From Hyphomicrobiales bacterium (lineage in GTDB: Bacteria > Pseudomonadota > Alphaproteobacteria > Rhizobiales > Beijerinckiaceae): DNA of 7,439 bases. The notes under the pieces are model-generated. The model did not search any database. It saw nothing but the letters and a program-made list of their open reading frames with translations, and was not told where the DNA came from. The translations under genes were made by a program, and so were the position numbers. Numbering within the stretch: position 1 is the stretch's first letter; every line of letters starts with the position of its first letter. Positions 1-5,872 of this stretch are shown in pieces. Where the stretch lies: contig PLUH01000155.1 of NCBI GenBank assembly GCA_003164825.1, positions 1 through 7,439 on the forward strand, written 5' to 3'.

Positions 1-708
1 TTTCTGTTCAACCGCGGCGAGAAGATGTCGAAGTCGGTCGGCAACGTCGTGAGCCCGGCGAGCTTGGTCTCGGCCTATGGCCTCGATCCGGTGCGCTATT
101 TCTTCCTGCGCGAAGTCCCGTTCGGCCAGGACGGCAGCTATTCGCACGAGGCGATCGTCGCCCGCATGAACGCCGATCTCGCCAACGACTTCGGCAATCT
201 CGCCCAGCGCTCGCTGACGATGATCGCCAGGAACTGCGCCGGCCGCGCGCCCGACTGGCGCAGCGCGACGGCGGCGGAAGAGGATCTCGCGATGCTGGCG
301 CGCGCCGACGCGCTCGTCGGCGAGGCGCGGCGGCATATGCAGAGCTTCGCGCTGCATCTCTATATCGGCGCCGTTTTCGAAGTCGTGTCGGAGGCCAATC
401 GCTACTTCGCCAACGCCGAGCCGTGGCGGCTCGCCAGGACCGATCCGGCGCGCATGGGGCTGGTGCTCTATGTGACGATCGAGACCTTGCGGATCGTTGC
501 GATCCTGCTCCAGCCGATCATGCCCGGCAGCATGGGCGCGCTTTTGGACCTTCTGGCCGTCGCGCCTGAGGCGCGCGCCTTCGCTGTGGTCGACGCCGGC
601 GCGGCGGCCGGCCGTCTCGACGCGCCGCATCGACTCGAGCCGGGCAAGGCGCTGCCGGCCCCGGCGCCGGTCTTTCCCCGCTACGTCGAAGAGGAGACCG
701 GGAAGTGA
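1..708 (+). CDS. metG: Methionyl-tRNA synthetase, C-terminal part (5' end outside window)
   Basis: Class I aminoacyl-tRNA synthetase that charges tRNA-Met with methionine in the cytoplasm. The reading frame is open from base 1 and gives 235 residues, so the N-terminal Rossmann half with the HIGH motif lies upstream. The KMSKS catalytic loop is at fragment residues 8-12, followed by GNVVSP. The all-alpha anticodon-binding bundle follows, with the NRYF and PW motifs at about 133-136 and 141-142, where the family reads the CAU anticodon. The protein ends in FPRYVEEETGK with no C-terminal Trbp111-like tRNA-binding domain, consistent with the shorter (about 510-520 aa) form common in alphaproteobacteria. 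The first ATG in the window is inside KMSKS and is not the start. It heads a + strand cluster with tatD and the MBL hydrolase. Confidence 0.97.
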   Translation, partial: FLFNRGEKMSKSVGNVVSPASLVSAYGLDPVRYFFLREVPFGQDGSYSHEAIVARMNADLANDFGNLAQRSLTMIARNCAGRAPDWRSATAAEEDLAMLARADALVGEARRHMQSFALHLYIGAVFEVVSEANRYFANAEPWRLARTDPARMGLVLYVTIETLRIVAILLQPIMPGSMGALLDLLAVAPEARAFAVVDAGAAAGRLDAPHRLEPGKALPAPAPVFPRYVEEETGK

Positions 709-718
709 GGCGGGGTGC

Positions 719-810
719 GCCCTCACCGCAGTCCTCTCGCGCAAGCGGGAGAGGGGGCGCTCCCTTCTCCCGTTTACGGGAGAAGGTGGCGCGAAAAGCC
801 GGATGAGGGC
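719..810. repeat. REP/RIME-like compound hairpin repeat in the metG-tatD gap
   Basis: The 111-nt gap between metG and tatD is mostly a mosaic palindromic element. An outer pair GCCCTCA (719-725) and TGAGGGC (804-810) encloses two hairpins. The first, 733-754, has arms CCTCTC/GAGAGG, one mismatch, then GC-rich pairing around AA. The second, 763-786, is a perfect 10-bp stem CCTTCTCCCG/CGGGAGAAGG with a TTTA loop. From memory this arrangement, including the GGCGCGAAAAGCCGGATGAGGG-type tail (shortened here), is a very common dispersed intergenic repeat in Rhizobiales. Only one copy is in this window, so its dispersed nature is known from the family, not seen here. Confidence 0.85.
805..809 (+). 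promoter_or_regulatory. Probable tatD ribosome binding site inside the repeat
   Basis: GAGGG lies 10 nt upstream of the tatD ATG at 820 and is the best Shine-Dalgarno match in the gap. It is also part of the outer TGAGGGC arm of the repeat, which could pair with GCCCTCA at 719-725. If that stem forms in the transcript, the site would be partly hidden. The pairing is seen in the sequence; an effect on translation is inference. Confidence 0.45.
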
Positions 811-819
811 CTGCGGCGC

Positions 820-1617
820 ATGACTCTCATCGACAGCCATTGCCATCTCGATTTCCCCGACTTCGTCGGCGACCTCGATGCGGTCGTCGAGCGCGCGCGG
901 GCCGTCGGCGTCGAGCGGATGATCACCATCGGGACCAAGGTCGCGAAGGCCGCCCAGGTGGTTGAAATCGCCGAGCGGTACGACGACGTTTTCTTCACCG
1001 TTGGCACGCATCCGCATGAGGCGGCGGGCGAGGGGGCGGCGGACTTCGCCGCCATGCGAAAATTCGCCGGACATCCCAAATGCGTCGGCATCGGCGAAGC
1101 GGGCCTCGACTATCATTACAGCTACGCCCCGCGCGATGTCGCCAAGCGGGTCTTTCGCGGCCAGATCGGGCTCGCCCGCGAGCTCGGCCTGCCACTCGTT
1201 ATCCACGCGCGCGACGCCGATGACGACATTGCCGAGATTCTGAGCGACGAAATGGGGCAGGGGAGGTTCAGCGCCCTGCTCCATTGCTTCACCTCGTCGC
1301 GGGAGCTCGCCTGGACCGCGCTCGAGCTTGGACTCTCGATCTCGTTTTCGGGCGTCGTGACGTTCAAGAAATCCGAGGGCCTGCGCGCCATCGCTCGCGA
1401 CGTCCCGCTCGACCGCATTCTCATCGAGACCGACGCGCCGTACCTCGCGCCGATCCCCCATCGCGGCCGCCGCAACGAGCCGGCCTTCGTCGTCGCCACC
1501 GCAGGCGTGGTGGCCGAGGCGCGCGGGCTTAAGCCGGAGGCGCTTGCGGCGGCGACGCGCGCCAACACCCTGAACGTTTTTCCCAAGCTGCGATCGGCCG
1601 CCGGACGGTCGCATTGA
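820..1617 (+). CDS. tatD: TatD-family metal-dependent hydrolase (3'-5' DNase-type)
   Basis: 265-aa TIM-barrel amidohydrolase-superfamily protein of the TatD/YcfH family, which are cytoplasmic metal-dependent deoxyribonucleases, some implicated in DNA repair or nucleic acid turnover. The metal ligands are all present: the HxH motif in DSHCHLDF (H7, H9), E93 in GEAGLDYHY, H129 in VIHARD, H155 in LLHCF and D205 in IETDAPYLAP. The GTHPH motif is at 62-66. The start was set at ATG 820 because homologues begin directly with M-x-I-D-S-H-C-H. The frame is open further upstream to 715, but that stretch is translated repeat element. The 3' end overlaps the next gene by 4 nt. Length is normal for the family. 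The metG-tatD neighbourhood is conserved in alphaproteobacteria. Confidence 0.95.
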   Translation: MTLIDSHCHLDFPDFVGDLDAVVERARAVGVERMITIGTKVAKAAQVVEIAERYDDVFFTVGTHPHEAAGEGAADFAAMRKFAGHPKCVGIGEAGLDYHYSYAPRDVAKRVFRGQIGLARELGLPLVIHARDADDDIAEILSDEMGQGRFSALLHCFTSSRELAWTALELGLSISFSGVVTFKKSEGLRAIARDVPLDRILIETDAPYLAPIPHRGRRNEPAFVVATAGVVAEARGLKPEALAAATRANTLNVFPKLRSAAGRSH

Positions 1618-2429
1618 CCCTTCGTCTGACCATCCTCGGCTGCGGCTCGTCCGCCGGCGTGCCGCGGGTCGGGCAAGGGTGGGGCGCCTGCGATCCGTCA
1701 AACCCGAAGAACCGCCGCCGACGCTGCTCGGCGCTGGTCGAGCGCTTCGGCGGCGGCGGCGCGACTACGGTCCTTGTCGACACCTCGCCCGATCTGCGCG
1801 AGCAACTGATCGACGCCGGCGTCAAGCGGGTCGACGGCATCCTGATGACCCATCCGCACGCCGACCACACCCACGGCATCGACGATTTGAGGCCCCTCTA
1901 CCAGCAAATGGGCCGGCGCGTCGACGTGCTCATGGACGAGCCGACATCGCTCATTGTTCGTCAGGCTTTTTCCTATGTTTTTCAGACCCCTGACGGGAGC
2001 TCTTATCCTGCAATTGCAACCGAGCTGCGGCTCACCGCCGGGAGGCTGTCCCGCATTGAGGGCGCGGGCGGCGCAATCGAAGCGATGCCGTTCGATCTCG
2101 ACCACGGCGATATCGGCGCGCTCGGCTTTCGCTTCGGGTCGCTCGCCTACACCCCCGACGTCAAGCGGATCCCGGCGGCGAGCCGCCCGTTCCTCGAGGG
2201 CCTGGACATATGGATCATCGACGCGTTGCGGTATCGGCCGCACCCGTCCCATTTCAGCCTTGACGACGCCTTGGCGTGGATCGAAACGATGCGCCCGCGC
2301 CGCGCGATCCTGACCAACTTGCACACCGATCTCGATTACGAGACCTTGCGCGCGCGCCTCCCCGCGCATGTGACGCCGGCCTATGACGGGCTCAGCGTCG
2401 AGGGGTTCGACGCCGGACCGGTCGATTGA
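1614..2429 (+). CDS. MBL-fold metallohydrolase, PhnP-like
   Basis: 271-aa metallo-beta-lactamase-fold hydrolase of the COG1235 (PhnP/RNase Z-like) type. The N-terminus ILGCGSSAGVPR (7-18) and the CDPSNPKNRRRRCS segment (26-39) are typical. The metal-binding signature THPHADHTHG gives H80, H82, D84 and H85. Further ligand candidates are H164, D182 (YTPD) and H237 (NLHTDLDY), with HPSH at 210-213. PhnP itself is a cyclic phosphodiesterase, but this gene has no phosphonate genes beside it and its substrate is unknown. The start is a TTG at 1614 whose last two bases belong to the tatD TGA (TTGA overlap); a GGACGG at 1603-1608 may serve as binding site. No ATG fits, because the conserved glycine-rich start is within ten residues. 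Overlap implies translational coupling to tatD. Confidence 0.93.
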   Translation: MTLRLTILGCGSSAGVPRVGQGWGACDPSNPKNRRRRCSALVERFGGGGATTVLVDTSPDLREQLIDAGVKRVDGILMTHPHADHTHGIDDLRPLYQQMGRRVDVLMDEPTSLIVRQAFSYVFQTPDGSSYPAIATELRLTAGRLSRIEGAGGAIEAMPFDLDHGDIGALGFRFGSLAYTPDVKRIPAASRPFLEGLDIWIIDALRYRPHPSHFSLDDALAWIETMRPRRAILTNLHTDLDYETLRARLPAHVTPAYDGLSVEGFDAGPVD

Positions 2430-2440
2430 GGGGAATTGCG

Positions 2441-3673
2441 ATGACGCCGGTCGAAAGTGCAATCCATGCGTTCGTTGAGGCGCAGGCCGAAGCGGAAACG
2501 CGCTTCCTCGCCGAGATCGTCAAGGTTCCGTCCGACAATCCGCCGGGGGATTGCGATCCCGCCGCCGCCGCCGTCGCCAGGCTTCTGGAAGGATTGGGGT
2601 TTACCGTCGAGCGGCACAAGGTTCCGGATGACCTGGTCAAGGCCAACGGGATGATTTCGGCGACCAATCTGATCGTCCGGCGCCGGTTCGGGCAGGGCGG
2701 CCCGACAATCGCGCTCAATGCCCATGGCGACGTTGTGCCGGCGGGCACAGGCTGGACGCACGACCCCTACGGGGCTGAGATCGTCGACGGCTGGATGATC
2801 GGCCGCGGGGCGGCGGTGTCGAAGTCGGACATCGCCACTTACGCCTTTGCGATGCTGGCGCTGGACAAGTGCGGCGCGGCGCTCCACGGCGCGGTCGAAT
2901 TGCACATCACTTATGACGAGGAGGCGGGCGGCGAGATCGGTCCGCGCAATCTTCTCGAGCAAGGGCTGTCGCGGCCGGACCTCGCCATCGGCGCGGGCTT
3001 CTCCTACGCCGTCGTCAACGCCCACAACGGCTGTCTGCATCTCGAGGTCGAGGTCCTTGGCCGCTCGGCGCATGCCGCCCGGCCCTCGACCGGCGTCGAC
3101 GCGCTCGAAGCGGCGAATGCGATCCTCGGCGCCCTCTACGGCTGGCGCGGCGGGCTTGAGGCGCGGACCTCCGCGGTTCCTGGCATCGGCTCGCCGCAGA
3201 TGACGGTTGGCCTCATCTCGGGCGGGATCAACACCAACGTCGTGCCGGATCGGGTCGTCTTCCGCCTGGACCGGCGCATGGTCCCGGAAGAAAATCCGGC
3301 CGCGGTCGAGGCCGAGCTGCGCGCGGTGATCGCCCGGGCGGCGGCGCTCCACCCCGACGCCAAGGTCGCGGTCAGGCGTATCCTGCTCGCCGAGCCGCTG
3401 ACCCCGACGCCCGCCGGGGCGAAGCTGACGGAGACGCTTTGCCGGCACGCGAGCCGTGTCATGGGCGAGCCGGTCGCGGCTTCCGGCGTGCCGCTCTATA
3501 CCGACGCGCGCCACTACGCAGAGGCCGGGGTTCCGATCGTCCTCTACGGCGCGGGCCCCCATACGATCGAGGAAGCCAACGCCCACCGCGCCGATGAGCG
3601 CCTGCCGCTCGCGGATCTCTACAAGGCGACGGAGGTTATTGCGCTCACGCTGGCGGAGCTCATGGGGGCGTGA
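2441..3673 (+). CDS. M20-family metallopeptidase/deacylase (ArgE/DapE-like)
   Basis: 410-aa zinc-dependent amidohydrolase of the M20 family, whose members remove acyl or amino acid groups from small molecules. H95 and D97 in NAHGDVVPAG are the first metal-site residues. EE at 160-161 in YDEEAGGE holds the catalytic base. LGRSAHAARPSTGVDA (206-221) opens the dimerisation domain, GGINTNVVPD is at 261-270, and AHRADE (381-386) supplies the last His, H382. The segment GRGAAVSKSD (121-130) lacks the bridging Asp that follows GRGAx in classic members, with V126 in its place, and the usual E-P ligand after PDLAIGAG is not evident. ATG 2441 was chosen for its GAGGGG site at 2429-2434, only 11 nt after the MBL stop, so it probably shares a transcript. 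Substrate unknown; ArgE or DapE by name would be overcalling. Confidence 0.9.
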   Translation: MTPVESAIHAFVEAQAEAETRFLAEIVKVPSDNPPGDCDPAAAAVARLLEGLGFTVERHKVPDDLVKANGMISATNLIVRRRFGQGGPTIALNAHGDVVPAGTGWTHDPYGAEIVDGWMIGRGAAVSKSDIATYAFAMLALDKCGAALHGAVELHITYDEEAGGEIGPRNLLEQGLSRPDLAIGAGFSYAVVNAHNGCLHLEVEVLGRSAHAARPSTGVDALEAANAILGALYGWRGGLEARTSAVPGIGSPQMTVGLISGGINTNVVPDRVVFRLDRRMVPEENPAAVEAELRAVIARAAALHPDAKVAVRRILLAEPLTPTPAGAKLTETLCRHASRVMGEPVAASGVPLYTDARHYAEAGVPIVLYGAGPHTIEEANAHRADERLPLADLYKATEVIALTLAELMGA

Positions 3674-3697
3674 GGGGGGACCGACTCTGCGATCGAA

Positions 3698-3734
3698 TTG
3701 CGCCGCTATATATTCCCGGTGTATAAGTCTACAC
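3698..3734 (+). promoter_or_regulatory. Probable vapB promoter with palindromic operator
   Basis: TTGCGC at 3698-3703 and TATAAG at 3722-3727 are separated by 18 nt and resemble a sigma-70 promoter with a weak -35. An inverted repeat GTGTA-6 nt-TACAC (3719-3734) covers the -10 box. The antitoxin ATG follows at 3752, leaving a short leader. Autorepression at such a palindrome is usual for VapB-type antitoxins; here it is inferred from position only. Confidence 0.5.
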
Positions 3735-3751
3735 GGTATTGAGAACATCGT

Positions 3752-3994
3752 ATGCCCCTGCACATCAAGGACGAAGGCGCCAGCGCGGCGGTACGGCGAC
3801 TCGCGCGCATCCGGAAACTGACCCTGACCGATGCGGTTCGTACCGCTTGCGAGGAAGCGCTCGCGCGCGACGATCGCGCCCGAACGGTCGTCGAGCGGTT
3901 CGCCGACGTTCACGAGCGCGTGCGCCGCGCCGCGCGAACAGGCAAAAAGGCCGACAAGGCGTTCTTCGACCGCGAGTGGGGAGACGACGCGTGA
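3752..3994 (+). CDS. vapB: VapB-family (Rv0623-like) type II antitoxin
   Basis: 80-aa protein resembling the PSK_trans_fac/Rv0623-like antitoxins. The N-terminal third (MPLHIKDEGASAAVRRLA) is the predicted ribbon-helix-helix DNA-binding part, and LTLTDAVRTACEEAL (23-37) fits the second helix of such a dimer. The C-terminus, GKKADKAFFDREWGD (64-78), matches the part of these antitoxins that wraps the toxin's PIN domain. Its TGA overlaps the GTG start of the toxin reading frame (GTGA at 3991-3994), the usual vapBC arrangement. The gene looks intact, whereas its partner is broken. It has its own promoter-like sequence, so it is probably not only a read-through product of the M20 operon. Confidence 0.85.
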   Translation: MPLHIKDEGASAAVRRLARIRKLTLTDAVRTACEEALARDDRARTVVERFADVHERVRRAARTGKKADKAFFDREWGDDA

Positions 3995-4277
3995 CCGAGA
4001 TCGTCTTGGTCGAGACGTCCGCCCTGGTTGCGATCATCCTGGAGGAACCAGGCTGGCGACCGCTCGCCGAGCGGATTGCCGCCGCCAGCGCCTCCACGAC
4101 CTGTTTCAATGTGTTCGAGGCCGCCCTTGCCGTGGTTCGCGCGAGCGATTTGGCGCGGGAAGGCGGGGCTTGAATATGGGCGATTGCTTGTCTTGCGGTG
4201 CGGCGAAGGAAGGCCGGGCGCGGCTGATCTATGTCGGCGAGGACTTCGCGCAAACCGACGTGAATGACGACGTTTGA
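3991..4277 (+). pseudogene. vapC: Broken vapC toxin (PIN-domain ribonuclease), internal deletion and frameshift
   Basis: The GTG frame starting in the vapB stop gives only 60 residues, ending at 4173. It carries the PIN N-terminus (VLVETSALVAIIL) and the second acidic residue E43 in FNVFEAAL. The family's C-terminus then appears in a different frame from about 4140 to the TGA at 4275-4277: RFGAGRRGLNMGDC, then LIYVGEDFAQTDV. Intact members are about 130 aa; the two parts add up to about 95, so some 35 central residues are missing and the frames do not join. In addition the first catalytic Asp (normally IVDTSA) is Glu here (E8). VapC toxins cut RNA, often tRNA, and this copy should be inactive. 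A functional 60-aa product seems unlikely. Confidence 0.8.
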
Positions 4278-4299
4278 TCTTGAGCCGGACAGCGATTAT

Positions 4300-4323
4300 T
4301 GGGCCCAGAGGCCGCGGAGCCCA
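4300..4323. terminator. Weak hairpin between converging transcripts
   Basis: TGGGC (4300-4304) can pair with GCCCA (4319-4323) around a GC-rich loop. It sits in the 65-nt gap between the vapC relic on the + strand and the end of the oxidoreductase gene on the - strand, where a two-way terminator would be expected. There is no T-run on either side, so it may be only a chance hairpin. Confidence 0.25.
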
Positions 4324-4342
4324 GAATGTCCGCCCCCCCGCG

Positions 4343-4951
4343 TCAATAGCCGACCGTAAACCGCTCACGGATGTGGGCCGGCGTCTCGAGTTCGTCGACC
4401 GCAGCGATCGCATAGTCCTCCCAGGAGATGCTGCTGCCCTTGTCGGTGGTCAAAAGCTGATCCTTCCCGAGCCTGAACCTGCCGGTGCGCTCGCCGGGTC
4501 CGATCACCGCCGACGGTGACAGAAACGTCCATTCGAGCGCCTTTTCCTGGCGCAGCAGATCGAGGAATTCGCCGCCCTTGATCGCTTCCGCTTTGTACGC
4601 GGCGTGGAACTGCGGGGTGTCGACCAGCTTGACGCCGGGCGCGACTTCGAGGCTGCCGGCCCCGCCGACAACGAAATAGCGCCTGACGCCAGCCTCCTTG
4701 ACCGCCTCGATCAAGAGCTTCGGATCGCTGGCGGTGAAATGGACCGCGCTCACGACCGCGTCATGGCCTCTGAGAAGCTGGACCAGGCCCGCCTTGTCGA
4801 AGACGTCGCCTTTCTTCGCCGTCACGGCCGGGCCAGCGGTGATCTTTTCCGGGTTGCGCGCGATCGCGGTCACCTGATGGCCGCGGCGAGTGAGTTCGGC
4901 CAGAAGGCGCGAGCCCCCTTGGCCCGAAGCGCCGATGAGCGCGACTTTCAT
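4343..4951 (-). CDS. NAD(P)-binding atypical SDR oxidoreductase (COG2910/NmrA-like)
   Basis: 202-aa single-domain Rossmann protein. The nucleotide-binding loop is GASGQGG at residues 7-13, after the first beta strand (KVALI). IARNPEKI (30-37), with Arg just after the second strand, suggests NADP(H) preference. GDVFD (48-52), HDAVVSAV (63-70) and the strand YFVVGGAGSLEVAPG (92-106) follow the layout of COG2910 proteins, annotated as NADH-flavin reductases or NAD(P)H-binding proteins. Reaction and substrate are unknown. No Tyr-x3-Lys motif of classic SDRs is visible. The start at 4951 is supported by AGGAGA about 6 nt upstream and by alignment of the Rossmann loop; an in-frame upstream extension to 5029 has no family-like content. 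It stands alone, converging with the vapBC remnant. Confidence 0.88.
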   Translation of the reverse strand: MKVALIGASGQGGSRLLAELTRRGHQVTAIARNPEKITAGPAVTAKKGDVFDKAGLVQLLRGHDAVVSAVHFTASDPKLLIEAVKEAGVRRYFVVGGAGSLEVAPGVKLVDTPQFHAAYKAEAIKGGEFLDLLRQEKALEWTFLSPSAVIGPGERTGRFRLGKDQLLTTDKGSSISWEDYAIAAVDELETPAHIRERFTVGY

Positions 4952-5052
4952 GATTGTCTCCTGGGTTATGGCGAGGCGTCCGGGTTGGAGAACCGAGCGG
5001 CTTGAGCGCTTGACGCCAGTCGCCCGCATCTCTCATAGCTGAGTTTAGGTTC

Positions 5053-5068
5053 CATAATATATATTATG
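5053..5068. promoter_or_regulatory. Perfect 16-bp AT-rich palindrome, candidate operator/promoter
   Basis: CATAATATATATTATG is an exact palindrome, strikingly AT-rich in otherwise GC-rich DNA. It lies about 100 bp upstream of the oxidoreductase start on the - strand and contains several -10-like hexamers in both directions. Such sites are typical of dimeric repressors (MarR, HxlR or TetR types), which often control COG2910-like genes, but no regulator gene is adjacent. No convincing -35 box was found, so promoter direction is undecided. Confidence 0.45.
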
Positions 5069-5190
5069 CGAATCGCGTCTCGGATCTCCCGGTCCCGGGC
5101 AAGGTCGGCCTCCTCCGCTGGGTTGGATGCGCGTCCCACTTTCGGCGTCCAAGATGCGGACCGGGTTCGCCGAAGCAAGAACTCAAGCCA

Positions 5191-5215
5191 GGCGCGACCC
5201 TTTTAGCCGCGCGCC
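5191..5215 (-). terminator. Possible terminator hairpin after the 2H phosphoesterase gene
   Basis: GGCGCG (5191-5196) can pair with CGCGCC (5210-5215) around a 13-nt loop. It starts 12 nt past the - strand stop of the 2H gene at 5228. No U-run follows on the - strand, so intrinsic termination is doubtful; it may only stabilise the 3' end. Confidence 0.3.
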
Positions 5216-5227
5216 CCAACGGCGTGC

Positions 5228-5872
5228 TCACGGCGCAAGCGCCAACGTCTCAAGCTCCTTGCGGACGGCGCCGAAGGTGCCGAGCTGGTAGACCGCCGCG
5301 CCGACCGGCGAAAACGTGAACGCCTTGAACGGTTCGGCGAACATCTTATCGAGATAGGTCTGCGGCGCGACGCCAATCGTGACGTGCGGATTGAACTTCT
5401 CGCCGGCCGCCACGGTGACGAAATCGGCGACATAGTCGATAAGTCCCGGCTGAATGTCGCGACCGTCGTCGTCGCTGTAGAACGCGGCGGCGGTTCCGGT
5501 CCTCTCGGTGAAAGGCGCGACTGCGTCGAGCAGTTCCCGCTGCAGCCGCAGCAGGTCTTCCGTCAGCTCGACGACGATGCCGGCGATGCCGAGCGGCGGA
5601 GAGGGAATGTAGTAGTACTTGAACGCCTTGAGTTTCCAGCCCGTCACCCCCTCCTTGCCGAGAACCGCGTTGGCGGCTGAGGCGACCTTCTTGAGCTCGG
5701 CGGTGCGGACGAACTGCTGGAGCATCGTCATATGCGGGTGATGGGTTGCGTCGAGAGCAAAGAACTCCGGAAACGCCTTAAGGAGGCGCGCGTTGTCGGC
5801 GCCCGCCCGCCGGACCATCGCCGCGCCAGGCTTGAGCGCGATGTCGATCGCTGTGAGTCGGTGATTGCTCAT
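5228..5872 (-). CDS. 2H phosphoesterase, 2'-5' RNA ligase-like family
   Basis: 214-aa protein with the two HxT motifs that define 2H phosphoesterases: H47-M-T49 in HPHMTML and H163-V-T165 in NPHVTIG. The 116-residue spacing fits the two-lobed fold with both histidines facing the active site. The family includes LigT/ThpR-type RNA 2',3'-cyclic phosphodiesterases and enzymes acting on cyclic or ADP-ribose phosphates; this member's substrate cannot be told from sequence. The likely match is the broad 2'-5' RNA ligase family. There is no signal peptide or membrane segment, so it is probably cytoplasmic. The start at 5872 gives MSNHRLTAIDIAL, a plausible first beta strand, but no strong Shine-Dalgarno precedes it. 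It has no operon partner: the next gene on the strand is 276 bp away. Confidence 0.82.
   Translation of the reverse strand: MSNHRLTAIDIALKPGAAMVRRAGADNARLLKAFPEFFALDATHHPHMTMLQQFVRTAELKKVASAANAVLGKEGVTGWKLKAFKYYYIPSPPLGIAGIVVELTEDLLRLQRELLDAVAPFTERTGTAAAFYSDDDGRDIQPGLIDYVADFVTVAAGEKFNPHVTIGVAPQTYLDKMFAEPFKAFTFSPVGAAVYQLGTFGAVRKELETLALAP

Larger units (their letters stand above)
4952..5227. other. 276-bp intergenic region between oxidoreductase and 2H genes
   Basis: It holds the AGGAGA ribosome binding site of the oxidoreductase gene, the AT palindrome, and, close to the end of the 2H gene, a GC-rich hairpin. The - strand has a 70-codon open frame (5178-4966), but its sequence is not recognisable and it has no clear ribosome binding site. 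I therefore leave the space as non-coding. Confidence 0.5.

Noticed and set aside
715..819. Upstream extension of tatD by 35 codons
   Set aside because: The extension is translated repeat element, while homologues begin right at the MTLIDSHCH-like segment encoded from 820.
1122..1676. A 184-codon open frame on the - strand opposite tatD
   Set aside because: It is antisense to a well supported gene and has low-complexity Ser/Arg/Ala composition without motifs.
1959..1995. Inverted repeat CGTCAGG/CCTGACG with a T-rich spacer inside the MBL gene, resembling a terminator or operator
   Set aside because: The stretch encodes the family-like segment FSYVFQTPDGSSYPAI, so coding constraint explains the lower GC, and 7-bp arms can arise by chance.
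2381..3913. A 510-codon open frame on the - strand opposite the M20 gene
   Set aside because: It is Arg/Asp/Gly-rich, resembles no family, and lies fully antisense to a gene with clear motifs. Long antisense frames are expected in GC-rich coding DNA.
4966..5178. 70-codon - strand open frame containing the AT palindrome
   Set aside because: No recognisable family, no ribosome binding site, and it overlaps the clear start region of the oxidoreductase gene.
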